This document shows positions 38,801-53,800 of a stretch of DNA of 64,000 bases, piece after piece. The stretch is from Tanytarsus gracilentus (taxonomy: Eukaryota > Arthropoda > Insecta > Diptera > Chironomidae): positions 3,329,501 to 3,393,500 of the forward strand of contig JAXRKN010000041.1 in assembly GCA_038502055.1 (NCBI GenBank). The letters are read 5' to 3'. Within the stretch, counting starts at the first letter, position 1, and every line of letters starts with the position of its first letter. The position numbers were made by a program, and so were the translations under genes. The notes under the pieces were generated by a model that was not told where the DNA came from, did not search any database, and saw nothing but the letters and a program-made list of their open reading frames with translations.

Positions 38801-41800
38801 TTTTTTAAAAATTCATCGAAAAATATTTATTTTTAATTTTTCCATAAAATCAAACTTTTTAGCTTCTTCATTAACTTTTAATACATAATTCGAAAAACTA
38901 AGCGTTGCATCCTCGAAATTACTCCATTGACTCTGTAACCCCAAGAAAATATCATTCTCGTAATAAAATTTTCTACTCAATTAAAACATAACAACTTTAT
39001 ACCAATAAGATTTTTTTAAGAAGAGCTTTTGTGTTTTTTCGCTTAGTCCGCAATCTCCAATCTTATATTTTATCAATAGCGAAAATTTGTTCCAATAAAT
39101 TCAATTTGCTAAGTGAGATAACAAAAACAAATTCATTGCTGACTTAAATTCTTTTCATTCACAAATTTGCTCTAAAAGCCCGAAGAGTTACAGAAAACTT
39201 TCACGTTTATATTAGAAAATAAATGGAAAGCAAATTCAATGAACTAGAAATTCAAAAAGGCAACAGTAGAAGTTGTGGAGAGCAGATTGCATTGTTTAAT
39301 TATTGAAAACTTAATTTGAGCTGCAATTTCTAAGGAGGTATGTATGTGACAATTCTACGACAATGAAAATGGGTTAAGCAAGTTTAAATGACTTGATAAA
39401 AGGCAAGCCAATGGAGTGGATAGAAGTTTCAGTATCTTGCTATGACACCATTGTAACATCAATGACAAAGAAAAGCGAGGGATGAAAACTTTCCGAAATT
39501 ATTCTAAAATTAAAATTAAAAAGCTTCTATCCATCGCTTTAGATTGAGTTGAAAGCTTTTGTTGATAACAAATGATTTTTCTATTGATATGTGACAAATG
39601 ATCCCCCAAAGAGTTGGAATGAAGAAAAAAATCAATTTTCCGAAATGAAAAATCGTTTCGCAAGATGAAAAATTTCTCTCGCAAGTTATTCGTCTTCTCA
39701 TCAAGCTGCCTCATCTGTTTTCTTTACATTCATATGAGACACCCCGCAAATTCAATGTCCGTAACATATTGGCGTTCAAATAATGAAGCAAATCAAAAAT
39801 AATTTAACAAACATGGCTTGACGTTTTGTTTGCCAGTGAATTCGTGTAATAATGTTGATGTGCATCGGGGAGGAAAAAGTGTAAATAGTGAAGCCAAAAA
39901 AGCACATATTTTCAGATCTGATATTGGAATCCCATGATGCTACACATAGTTGCTCCATATTGTTGTTTATTTGAGAGAGCGCAGGCAGAAGCCAAATCCA
40001 CTATGTAACAACGTTTAATGAGATTCTGCGGATTGAATGTCACCATCTCTATTGTTGCAGGTTCGTTGAGTAAATGCGGAAAAAATAAATTGAATTTATG
40101 TCTAACCGAGATAAACCGAATAGGAGGAATAAACAGATTTCACCTTAAAAGTTCAATAAGTCCGTGAAAAATATTAAAAAAGTTTGTGATGAAAATGGAG
40201 ATTAAACTCGATGGATATTGAAAAATAAAGCGATTTTAAAGTTTCGGTTTAAATTTTGAATTTAATCTTGCAAATTTCAAAGCTCTCAATTTTTATCTTT
40301 TAAAAGGATTTTCACTGCCCGCAATATAGTCACAATATTTTATGTTTATAGTCTCAATATTCCTCAGATTGCCAATAGGCGACTATCGTCATTTCTCTCC
40401 CAATTTTTTGAAGTTCTCTATCGTAAAATTTTTTATGACGTCGAAGCTGAACAAACACTTTAGGATAGGGCGAGCATATTTCTCGAATTTCCATGTCTGC
40501 ATTGGATTGACTCTCTTGTGAACATTCGAATTTCAATGGCTCTATTCGGGAGAAAATTGAAGAAATTTTTTTTTAAACTCAACTGATTGGCTTTCACCAA
40601 AAAAACCACTCACATCCCAAAAATAGCTTTTTTGATCGCACTCACAACAGAAAAAAAGATTTTATCTTTCACTCGACCTCGAGTTGTTTATGTTTCATTT
40701 CTCTTTGTGAATGGCTGCAACAAGCACACGTCACTATACACTATGTTGAGGAATTAATGGTTTGCTGTTCGGTGTGAAAATTGAGAATATTAAGTGTATT
40801 AAACCACAGAATGCCATCAATAGCAGGGTGAAAGCTGAAAGCTCTTTTTAATGCATTCCTCGCTAAAGCTTTTCGTTATTCTCTTTCATTTCTGTCGAAT
40901 TCGCAATTAAATGTGAAAATTTCATCAAAGATTCATCAATTGATTTCACCGCATTTCGATTTCGATGGCCGAGATAAAGCCGAAAAAGCGAGAAAACTAC
41001 TTTTCTCCTCGCTTGATGCGGAGCCATTTAAATTTAAATTGACATTCCTGAGAGCGTGATCCGTGCGAAATTACATTTAAATTAAACATTGAGCCCGTGC
41101 TTTCGAAATACAGCAAACATCAGCTCAATGAGCTAGAAAACTTCAGTCATTCGCATTCAATTTCCTCGTCCAAAAATTTTACACAAATGAAATGAAACGT
41201 AAAGCTGAAAAGTGCTTGCAAAAAATTCAATTACAAAAAACGCATATTTGAGCGCAAATGTCGTAAAAAATTAACGTCAGCTATTCGCGAAAATAGTGGC
41301 ACACATATTTTTTTGCAAAATTAGTAAATTGGATTTAATTCTGAATGCTGCAAGCTGTTTGCTCATTGTGACCATGGTGCAACGATTTTTTAGAAATGAA
41401 ATAAATAAGAGAGTAAATGATGCTGAAAGACATTGAAGATGAGATTAAGTTAAGTGGTATGGAATTGAGGTTGAAAGAATTTCTGTTAACTTCTGTTATT
41501 AATTTTTTTACAGTCAATTAATTAAAAATTATTTTTATTAATTTTTTTTTGTGTCAATTATTTAAATTCTTCAAAACTTTCAAGTACCAATTGTCACCTC
41601 AAATAAACTCAATAACAGAATTTTTGACCCTCTGAAATGCTCTCAACAAATAATAAAGCAGAAAAGTCAGAAAAGTTCACAAAGCGCAAGCAATTGACAC
41701 AACCCAGATGTCACCCTCAAAACTTATCTTTTCTCATTAATTTCTCTCAGCTCCTTTTTTGTGGTAAATTATGACGAAAACTGTGAGAGGGGTCTCTCAT

Positions 41801-44800
41801 CGATATGCAGCTGTAATAATGTTGAAAGCAATAAAATTCCTCCCTGATCGCTTTTTCGTTCTACATAAATTATCGCCACCCTCTCTTCATGATATCAACA
41901 AAAGTATAGAAAAAATGTTTCTAAATCGCTCGTAAAAATTTTTGTGTTGTTTTCTTCTTTCGCTTTCGATTTGGAACTTTCGTTGAGTGGAGTCTTAAGC
42001 GAGGGATATATCATAAAATTAAAATACAATAAACTGTTCATGTGGAAAGCTATAGCTCAAAATGAGAAGGGTTAAGTGAGAGCTTTCTTCGATTGTGTTT
42101 TGCCTTTCAGCTACTCTGCTTCATTTTGCGTCTGCTTAATGATCGATTTTGGATGTTTTATTTCGAATTTTCTTCTCATCTCCCTCAATTTCAATTTTCT
42201 AATCTTTTATTTTGCTCTTCAGGCAGCGTCGATTCATTCGAGAAAAAAAAATGAGAAAATCTATAAAAGGATTTTCTTCAGTCTTTTCTGATGTATTGAG
42301 TGAGAGAGAAAAAATAATTAAGTAATAAACATTAAAGATGGGATTTTGTTAGATTAGATTAGATTAGATTACAGTCAGGTAGCCACTACCGAAGTAGGAA
42401 GACGTCCGACGCAACCTCACATGATTGACCCGCGATTCCTCAGAAAAGCGAAGCCTAGTGGGCTACTTAGGCAAGTATCTACAGTCGATACGAACCACAG
42501 GTACGAACACACCCCTGACTGGAGTAAATACAATTAGATAATCATTAGTGAGAACCGATGCCGGGCAAACACCCTCTATCATCGGCTTTGGTTAATAGGG
42601 AATTTTAAAATACCTTTACGGCAATGTTAGTGTGTTAGTGTTTTTTTTTGTAAGTTTTTGTTTTCGAATGATTTTTTGTTTGTAGTTTCTAGAGAAACTA
42701 CGGCTAAGAACAGTCTTGTTTACTGAACAGATATTACAGTTTCCAACTAATCAAAACCAAATCAACATTTTATCTGTCTCAAATCACTTGGAGAAAAGCC
42801 GTGATTCCACCACTACCTTCCTCAACTGAGACTAGTGTACACAGTTGGTGTGTCGAGTCAAAATATATGTCCGTTGTCCATTTTAGAACAATCACAAACA
42901 CAAACCCTCCCTCGAGATCGAAGTGTGCAAATCCCTTAACTCCTATCTATAAATATCCTTTGGAACAAAATTAAAACAAAATTACAAGTCCCTGGCTGAC
43001 ATTTTTATTTTGAAAACGAAATTTACCCAATTCACTCATCAACAAAAAAAAACTTCCCCTGTTTAACCTAAACTTGTTTCAAAATAACTCCATTTCCGTT
43101 CCTCAACTGATCCTTACTGGAATTCAGTTGAACCCTGTCACACTTTTACCAAAATAAATTACATTACATTACATTACATAGTTACCCATGAAAATTTTCT
43201 TGAAGAATCCTCAATGAACAATTTTTCCAAAACAGACTTCCTTCCTTCCAAATTGAGTGTACTCGAACATTTTCTGTCACTACCTGTCCTAATCTAACTA
43301 ACAAGCCACTTTTACCGACCCTAGCACTGCCAAAACCCAATTAATCACCGGAGCAAATAATTTTTGCAACTCACTTTTTCAACGCACACTTCGATCCCCC
43401 ATAAACATTAAAGATGGGATTTTGTTTTTCAATAAATCTTAAAATGCTTTTGTGTATGTGAGAGAAGAAAATTTTATGGGGTTGTTGAGCATATTGAGTA
43501 AGGAAGTAATAACAGTAGAAGAGAATTTAAGCCTTTCCTTTCAATTGCTCCTCGAAGTATCTTAGGAAGAGGGTCGAAGTAAATTCTACGCTATAAATTT
43601 TACTTCTTTTCTCATTTCAGCAATATCCCATTGAGCATTTGGGATTTTAGGGGTTCTTCTTATTATTTTATGTTGAAATTTTGGTATTTTTATTGTAATT
43701 TTTAAAAAATGTTTAATTTCTCAAAGTTTGTCATTTTGATATTTTTGAGGAATTATTTAAACAAGACCCTTTTCTCAAAGGAATATAATTGTAAAACATA
43801 ATTAGGTATTAAGAAGAATTTTTTAATTAATTTTTAAAAATGTAAATTTTTCTAAAATTTTCACAATCAAAAAATGTATTTAAATAGTCTGTGTACTTTT
43901 GTCAAAATCAAACCAATCAAACTTTTTTATTCACTGGAATTTCTTTATTTTCTTCCTCTGTCCTAAGTGGAGAAAATAAAGAATAAGAAGATAGCATGCA
44001 TCACAGCAAATCCATTACTGATAATCCATGTTCTTCGGAATGGAAGATTATTTTTAGCAAATTTTACAAATTCTTTAGAAACTTCTTCCATTCATTTCAA
44101 TACACTTTTGAATTCTCAAGAGAAAAATTTCTACCTTCTTTTTCGCTTCCCAATTCACGTCGAACTGACATGCAAACACGGCAATGAAGGCAATAAAAGA
44201 AATTAAACATGTTTTTATAGCTTTTTTGTATGCCTTTCGACGCGAATTTTTCACAAGATGGAATATAATCGTAAGGCTTCCTCAATCTTCTTCTCAGCTC
44301 CTCCTCCGTCATTGTGTTGGAATAATATATATGTATAAAAAAATAAATGTTCGTAAAGCATGCATGCATTACAATAATTCACTCAAGTCAAAAGAGTGAA
44401 GTTGTTTAGTGTACATAATTTATAGACACGACGAGCTGAATGCTGAATGGGGAGGTGGAGATGAAAATTTCCGGAATTTGCTTCAACATGTGCATTTAAC
44501 AAAATTTAGGAGCTTCTGTTTTGTGGCTTCTTTGAATATTTCATTGAATATTTTGTATTTGCTTGTGTTTTATGCGTCTTTAGTGCTTTTCAATAATGTT
44601 CAATTAATTGAGTTGATGAAAAACTTTGCTTCCCAGATCAAAGAGAAAGTTTTGTATATTAAACATTGAAGTAGTTTAAAAATCTAATTAAATGATCAAA
44701 TAACTTTTAAGAGCTATTAATAGGTGTAAAAGAAAAAGAGCTTTTAAAATAGTTTTAATTTTTCCGTCAAAGTTTTAAATTTTACAAAGGATTGTAAAAA

Positions 44801-47800
44801 TGTAATTAAACTATAGTAAATTGTTGGTTTTACAGTTGAAACACTAATTTATAAGAAAATCAAACATGGTTATAACATAGTTTGACAAAACTATTTAATA
44901 TTCAAGCCTGATTGAACGCTGTATAAATAACTTCAACCATTTTAAATGTCACACGTGAAATTTTCAAGTATAAACAAGTTTTGGTTTGGTTTCCGTTTCA
45001 TGAGGTTAAAAATCAATTTCAGGTGAAATGCAAACAGCAAAAATTCTCGAAAATTTGAAGGATATATTTCCAACAGCTTTCACATAAACTTCCTCGTAAT
45101 GTACTCAAAAAAATCCACTCAAAATTGGAATTGCAAATAAATTCAAATGCTGACAGCGTACACAAGAAAATTGCATTGTAAACCACAATTTTATCATCTC
45201 ATACTTTGCTACGTTTGAAGGAAATTAAATTCATGATTTTGCCAGAAATTGCTACAATCATATTACGATGTGGAATTATTTTCGTCATATACTGTGCATT
45301 TTGTAATTTATATGAATTTCTTCACTTGAGTCATCATAAGAAACGTGATGAAAGATTCATTCGAGTGAAAGAAGATGAGATAGAAAATTTACTCATGTGA
45401 CATTAAGAAGAGAAAACTGACATGTAAGTCGCCTTTAGTTTTCTCATTTCCCATGGGTTCATTGAGAAGGTTGGGAACAAATTTAAACATTTCCTCAAAG
45501 GATCATTTTAGTAATCTTAGTTCAAAGTTTTCAGCATTTCAAAAATTTAATTTATTTTAGTAAGCATGACAAAATTTATGAATGTCCATCTAGGATTTGA
45601 AACTGAGATACAAAAGATAATTTTCTCTCTAAAACACTCAATTTTCTTTTTTACCCTCATCTGTTGAGACCACCAACAAAATTTGCTTTTTTCATCATGC
45701 TACCAGTAGCATCCGAAAAACTTCATAAATGACAAAAAATCGATATTTTAAAAAAAGGAAAGGAACCACCGCTGTGTGTCACAATACTATTTTTTATCAT
45801 CTTCCTTCTGTGAGCTTTTAATGGGCTTTCTAACGTCTCAGTTTTTTTTATCATAACCGGTTGCTGTCTTACTTAAACATATGCCAGATCTGATTTTTTT
45901 CTAAGCTAATAGCTTGGGACGCAACCCAAAACTTCTTATCTCATGCAATGCCAAGGAAGGATTTTTTACATTAAATTCTAAATTTTTTTAACCCCGCCCT
46001 CACTTAAGCTTCACATTTCTTAACATTTTTTTTTCACTCTCTCCATGGTGTCTTTAGCTAAGTTTTCCCACTCGATTTATCGGATGAGTGCAGTACGAAA
46101 TAAAAATCTCAGCGACGAATAAGAAGAATATCAAAAAAGTAAGTCAAGAGATTATTGGATGATATTCGCTTGAGATGTATGTCGCTGTATAAAAAAATTG
46201 GGACAACAGTCGAAATCAAGTTGTATCAAAAACATTTGTTATTTCACTTGCTATTTTTATTTTTTACAACCTTCAAGCGAAATGACACTAGATGCTGCAT
46301 CTCAAATTTCATTTTACATCAGAAACTTTGAGGTGCATAAAAACTGTGCAATTTTTGCGAGTATTGAGGTCGAATGTAAGATTTTATTATTTTCTTGATT
46401 TAATCAAACACATGTTAGTTTTTAAATTTTTAATTTTTATAAATGCTAACCTCGAGTGATTTTTAATTTCATCCATCTGTCATATTTAAATTTTATTTTT
46501 TTTTGCTTTTTGAATGCATTCGTTAAGAGGAAATGAAGTTTTCCATCAAACAATTCAGAAAAAATCCAACGGGAAAAATTTAATATTTTTGTCGCAAAAA
46601 AAGTTTCTTCCACCAACCATCCTCTGCTGTTTTTTATGATGTTGATATTTTCTTCTTCTGATTCCGGAATTGATTTTTTATATATCATTCACTCTGCTGT
46701 TCTAGTTCTTCTACAGTTTTTTTTTTCAGAATAAATTACTCTCTTCTGGTTTCTCTCATAAATATTTTCCTCACCCGCCTTCGGTTTGCGCGAATGATTT
46801 TGCCACAGAAAAATTTTCGGACTAAAAAAATGGATCAAAGACCGGATTATGGCTGTTGTGGAAATGGAATTCTAAATGGAGTTTGAATTTCCCCTCGCGA
46901 CAACAAAAGCAACGATTCATCTCTTGTTTCAACTCGCAAACTGATAATAAATCATTTCTATCTCCCTTCGAGTGTGGAAAAGGGACAACATCGGACTTTA
47001 ATTGTTTTTTCCGTTATAATTTTTTTCAAAGCACTTTTCCTCACTCTCATGAGTATCATGACGAAAAGAATGGAAGAAATGTTGATGACGACAATGATAA
47101 GGAGGCATGGATAGGATGTGTGTCAGCATCATGAATGTCGAGCGTGAAGAGAATTTCTTCAACTACTCTAAATGATAATTTCCTGCTGACTCAAGCTTGA
47201 ATTTATTAAACTCTATAAAGTTTTATATTTTATGGTCGTCACAAATAGTTGTGAATGTGTGTGCAGTAGATGTTTGCGAAATCCTCTCAAGAGGAAGGCC
47301 GTAAATGAGAGGATTTGATTTTTTTTGAAAAAAAAAAACTATTGACGTTGATGTGACGATAAAAAGTTATAAAATACAGAAATTCGGTGAGGACATGAAA
47401 GCCATAAATTGTTTTAAAGTGAGAATTCATCTTTAAGCTGTAAATCGTGACAGAAGAAGAATCATAAAATATTCATAGGCTGTACAAACATTCAAAGAAT
47501 TTGAGGATTTTAGACAATTTCATTCAATTTTTCGTGTGGCATGGGTTGGAAATATTTTTAAAAAATTTGCACCATAAAATAATTTTAAAAAATAATTATT
47601 TAAATTTTTAAGACCATAAAAAAATTTCATTAAACTTTTTTGTGCTTTAATTAACAGAAAAAATTCCCCAATTTTGATGCTGATGAAGTCATTAATTATT
47701 CATTAATTTATACCTTTCAATGAATATTTAAACAATGTACGTACATTGTAAAGCATGTTGAGCTCATTTGCGAGGCTTAAAAATTTCTGACATTCAAAGC

Positions 47801-50800
47801 GAGTCAAAAAGTTCTTTTCTCCATTAGTTGAGATGTGTTGTGTGAATATCAGTACAAGATGTGAGCGAATGTAATAAATTTCGTCTTCCATACTCTCAAG
47901 GATGTGCATAAAAAAATTGAGGAAACGTTCGAGATGTAATATTGAAATAAATTGAGTGAAATTAATTTCATTACACTCGCACGCATTCTCGAAATAAAAT
48001 AAATACATTTCCATAAAATTTGCTACACAAAATGAAAAAGAAAGAAGAGCATAAAACTTTTTCGTCACATCCCATACACACGGAATGTTACAAGATATTA
48101 GCAGAAATGATTACAGCATCAGATTTAACAGTTGGCTTGTATGTTGTGAAAGTCAACAAACAGCATTTACACTACGTGACACTCTCTCAACCCCTTTTTT
48201 GCCTCACTGGCATGCAGAATTTTTTCTTGCCTCGTTCGAGAATAAAAATGTAATGACATAATTTTGCTAAAAAGATGAAGAAAGTGTAAAAAACTTTCCT
48301 CCCCATAATTCCGCTTTGAAACTTTTCTGATACTTTTTTTTCACCCCAATAAAGCCTTCTTGAACAAACGCATGATTTTTTTTATATGCTGAGAGTGAAA
48401 ATAAACATTTCCCTCTCAAAGACCCAGCGGGTAAAAATTTTATAACTCAATCTTGAATTTCCAAAAAAATAAATTTCTTACTGGGCTCACAAATCCATGT
48501 TCGAAGAACTTTTTTTCTCTTCTTGTTTGCTCAAACATTCTCGCGTATGTAATCAATGATTGATGTATTATAAAAATGCAAAGAAAAATTTTTGGGTACT
48601 CACACTCATTTCAACCTGCCAGCTTGAGCATTTCTCGGGAGCTTTTATTTCAATCTCGGTGCCGGCGTTGACAACACCATCCTGAATGATGTTCTCGGTT
48701 GCCGTTACACACTCGTTCTTAATTGTCGTAGGCAGATATTGTGCTACATCTATGGAAATGGACGTGCCTCGAGGACAGCTTAAAGTAATGGGCTCATGTT
48801 CACAATCACTTCTCGTGTAGGTGCGTAGTGTTTGTGACAATAATGCTGAAATGAAAGAGACAAGAAAAAAATTATCAAGCTTGAGTTCTCAATCCAATAA
48901 CCAAATGGTGCCAAAATGTCTATTAAGAATTTGCAAAATTCCTCTCTGTGTATGTGTGTTTTCGAAGAACGTGTTTCTATTATTTCATCACGAGTGACTG
49001 GCATCTGAAGAGAGTGCTTTTATCGAGATAAATTAAAAATGTCTTGCTGAGGGGAGAAACAACGACAGCCAGTGGATGTTAACAAATTGCGTCTGGTGAA
49101 TTTCAAACAATTCATTTTGCTGTTAAGCTTTTTTAAAGCAGCTTTGATGAAAAAATAATTTTGAATTTGTGTAAATGTTTTTAAATTTTTAATGAATTAA
49201 TTTTGGTGCTTTACAAAGAGAATTATTTAAACATGTGTTGAGGTTAATTAAAGTAATTTCATGATACAACTCACATCACCTCAAAAAAGGTTTATTCATC
49301 CGAAAAAAACCATTAAAATACGAATGATAAAAAAAATACAGAACAACCGGAAAAATCGCTCCTCGACCATCATCGCATACAACAGTTGTTTTATATCCGA
49401 AACCACATCCGTTTTATTTCACAATATTTCGTTCTTGTAGCTGGAAATCGTATGGCACAATAAAATGTATGGAACATTCCTGTTGCTAAAAAAATTATAA
49501 TACAGCGAGCCATTTTTTACTGATTAATTAAGTTGTAAATGAAACTTTTTTCATCCTCACCGCCACCCACTTCTGACGTATGTGTGTGCGGGTAGGCAAT
49601 TAATTGAATTAAATGATTGAAAGCATGAAATATCCTTCCAGGGGTTTTCCCACATTCACCGCAGCATCTCGTTGTTTTCAACCACATGGAAAATATTTTC
49701 TCATTATTGCGATATAAATCAAGAGCAATATAACGGCGGTAGAACTTTACTGTTGCCGAGCTATGAAAATAATTTTTTCCTGCCGCTTTAAAGAAAAATT
49801 TTCCGCATTTTATTCACTTCAGTAGCAAAATTTTCAGCTTGAGATAATCAGCATAAATCAGAGATGTGATGTGATAAATGTCGGAACATTTAATTTCAAG
49901 ATGCTTTCGTGGTTTGGGGGGTTTTGATGAGGAGAAAATAAATTTATGGAATATGACACAAATTATTAAAGATGATCAAAATTTTATGTAAGATTTTTAC
50001 CATATAAAAGTTTTTAATTGAATTACAAAAGTTGAAAATTTAGTGTTGAGGAGAAAATGTTAGAAGTGAAGGGAAAAAGTTTTAGTGGTGTTCACTAAAT
50101 TAATTCTGAAATTTTTAGAGGTTAGCGCTTTTTTCAACAAATTTTTATCAATTGTCAAAATAAGTTTTCTGGCATCACTCCAAATTTTTCAAATCTCCTC
50201 CTTTTGATTTTTAACCACACAAATTACCAAACAAATTGCAAACAATTTTAATCCTCAAATTAAAAGCAAATTTTCACCCTCCTTTCTCATATGTTAAAAA
50301 AATTTAATTTGACATCCTCGGTGAATACTCAACAGCTGCAATTAGATTATGAATTTTATCTCTGTATTTGCGCTCATTAAAATCATGTGAATGTGCAAAA
50401 ATAAATTTTCAACTATGAAAATTTAGCCATCGTCATCATATTACAAAAATAAACAATTTTCGGCAATGGATCCTCGAGCAACGAGAGGGGAGAATAAATT
50501 TTATTAAAAACTTATGCATGCAAAAATATCCGCTTATGTTTATTTTTCTAGCAAATGAAACTAAATTTCATTCAAATGTTTGTTTAAAATTGTTATGTGC
50601 GAGCTCTTTTTTTATTTGACGCCAAATGAGAGCAACAAAAAAAATGTTTCGCTACGTTGAAGTGAAATGTGATAAGTCGTCGAATAAACGCTCCAAACTC
50701 ATTTCATTATACGCTATATCTCTCTAATATTCAGGATATTATTTTTCATCATATGCGAATGAAAAGCTTTCTGTGTGATTCCGACCGAAATTAGTCTGAT

Positions 50801-53800
50801 ATTTTAATATATTTCATGTGAGTAGGGTTGATGTCTACGATTATGGGGTGTTAAGTTGATTAGAAGATTTTTTAAAATAATTTTTAAAAAATTAAATTTT
50901 TCTCTCAAAAATATAAAAATTATTTTTTAAAGTATTTTTTAATTTTCATGTCATTCGCCCTATCACAACTTTTTGTTTCTCACCAAACTGCAATAAATAA
51001 CCTAATTAAATGTCACCAATCGCATAAAAACGATATCACCGAAATTATTCCCTCAGTTTTAGTTTCTAATTCTAATTTATTCCAAAAATTTTATTAATTA
51101 TCGAGAATATCAAAGCTCAACTCAATAATATTGAATTACAAATATTATGCAATATTCTCTCTGAACTTACACACTCGATAAGGCATGCAAATATGGCAAT
51201 TGATATTAAATTCCTATTAGTGTTTTTTGGTTACTTAATATGCTCAATAATACGGATGTAAGGCAGAGGGTAAGTGATGCAATTAATCCGTTTACTCGGC
51301 TTGGTGTTGAGGTCGATTGGGGTGTTGTTGTTGTTGTAATCGCATCTGTGGTAAATTCGGTTGATGAGAAAGCTGTTGTGGTGTCGAGTTGAGTAAAGAA
51401 TAATCTTACAGACTCAATGTGTTTATCTTGCCACTTTAGGTTGTTGTCGATTGTTGTTCTTAGCGATGACGCCGACTCGAGTGTCAAAAACCCTTCAGTG
51501 ATTGCATTTTCAATTGAGATATTGAGTTTTGCATAATTAATTTCAGTGTTGATAACATTTCCGAGTTGCGATCGAAACGACTCAATTTTTTCGAGATTTC
51601 TTTCTAAATATTCTATTGCAATATCAAATCCAGCATAATTTGTTAACAAATTGTTAATTATCGCAACGCGTTCAGCAACTGTGAGAATATTTGTGGAATC
51701 TTCAACCACCAATGTTAACACTCCAAGTAAATCTTTATTGCCCGAACAGTGAATCGTTCTTGCGATTAAATTTCTATTCTTTAAACTCGAATTGCTTATC
51801 AATTCGTTAAGATAATGCGCATAAATCACTTGGTCTGCTTCTCTGAAGGCGGAACAAAAATCCGGAACTGGATTTTCATCTTCATTCTCACTGTACTTTA
51901 TCAACTTATTAAGCTCATGTTGAAGGCAATTAGGATCGAATGCATAGCAATTAAGCAATTGTACTCTCGCACGCAATTGAGTTATTGCAGTCTTCTCTCC
52001 GCTTATCGCCTCGTAGCCGAGACCCGCTAAATGTGTTCGAGTCAATTGAACAATGAAATTCATGTAGCTAAAATACACTTCCGATCCATAGAGTGTTCGA
52101 TTAAGCAATGCAAAATTGACATTTGCGTCATTCCAAACTAAATAATTTTCTTCGACTTCTAAATAGCTCAGAAATTCCAGTGCGGTTGAGGCGAACAATT
52201 GATTTGTTACGGTCATGCCAATGTTGAGTTCCTCTTGAAGAACTCGACGATTCGTTAAATGAATTGCACTTGAGTTCACTCTCAAGCCATCTCTAATTGC
52301 CATCCAAAGCTCTTCGTCATAATTGACGCGATAAAAGCCACACTGTTGATTATTTAAAATGATCCAATCGTTATTCCAAAAGTTGAATTGAGATTGCGGC
52401 ACTGTCATTGATTCACCTCTCAACCATAGCGATGGAGTTTTTCTATTGAACTGGGGTGATGATTTTGTTGAGAGTGTCAATGGAATTGAAAAAATTCCAC
52501 TTCCGGTTGGATATCGTGATTGTGTGAGCACAAAATTATTTCCTGACTTTTCTATCGTCACAATCGGATATCCAGCTTGATGAATCCAACTTCCCATGAT
52601 GCTTGCAATGTTCAACGTGCCACCGGGATTATCTTCATTGTATGACCTCTGCAGAGCACGAAAAAGATCTTCAGGTTCGGCAGCGTCATAAAACTTGTCG
52701 ATTAGATAATACTTTAGTCCTTTATGGAAGGTGTTAGGCGTGAGAGAATTTTGAAACATCGACAACACTGTGCCAGATTTTCCGTAAGACACCCAATTAA
52801 ATCTTCCACGAATTGCGGTTGGTTCTTCGACGTAAGTTGACATCGGCACCGAAGCCGCATTAGTAGGAACGTCATTCCGTAAAGACGCTTGAATGACTGA
52901 GACCCTGAAATCCTCATCAAATCCGAGTGAAGGAAAGACAAGATGAGGAACGTAATACTCGTAAAGTGTTGCGAAACCTTATGAAAGCACATTAAATTTT
53001 CAAGATTATTTGACGGATTAATTTATTTATGACCAAGGGGCTGGGAAACTCGTAATATCAAAATTATTTGTTGTAGGATATTTTTTGCGAGTTTCTCACC
53101 ACTGTTTCTAACCTTCGTTCAAAAAAAGATTAGTCCACCTAAGGATAGGAGAAAGCATTAAATAATTTTTAAAAAAATATTCGAAGAAGAAAATTAAGAG
53201 CTTTCACAAAAAATTATTTTCCATCTCTTATACTTAAAACATCTCATACCATTTCGGCGAGACCGTGTTTCCAAACCACTGATGAGTGTCCTCATGCGCT
53301 ATAACTCGTGCAATGTACTTCTCATAAGTCGCAATTTGAGCTTGTGTATAAGTTGTACGGAGTAGCAACGCTGACTCTTGATAACTAACGAAGCCAAAGT
53401 TTTCCATCTTGAAAATTAAAATTGAATTTTGTAAATTGTTTGAGAGAAAAACTAAATTTGATTCGCCAGCATATTGTTATACTAGCTCTCGAATGCTGGC
53501 GAATCACAATAGTTTCGATATAAATTTACAGCTCCCGACGGAAATTGAGTTATTGCTGCATGATCGAGTTTCGGAAGTGGATATGGAACGTTGAAGAGCT
53601 CTTCCAACTTCTTGAGAATTGCTTCACTGATTCTCGCCGCATAGTTTGCTTCCCCATCAATTATTGACTGTGGTTTTGCAAAAATACGTTGCTCAATATC
53701 GGTGGAGTTATTTGATACGAAGAGAAAAGCCGAAGTGAGGAATGCAAGCAGATAAGTTTGCATCGGTGGCGACTCTTGAAAGCGAGAAATAACGTAATCG

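Larger units (their letters stand above)
37718..48603 (-). other. eva-1 intron 2
   Basis: 10.9-kb intron that interrupts lectin domain 1. It carries the retroelement at 42351-43400. The remainder is AT-rich with chance frames only. Confidence 0.75.

Noticed and set aside
51815..52030. Plus-strand open frame overlapping the aminopeptidase
   Set aside because: Antisense shadow of exon 4.
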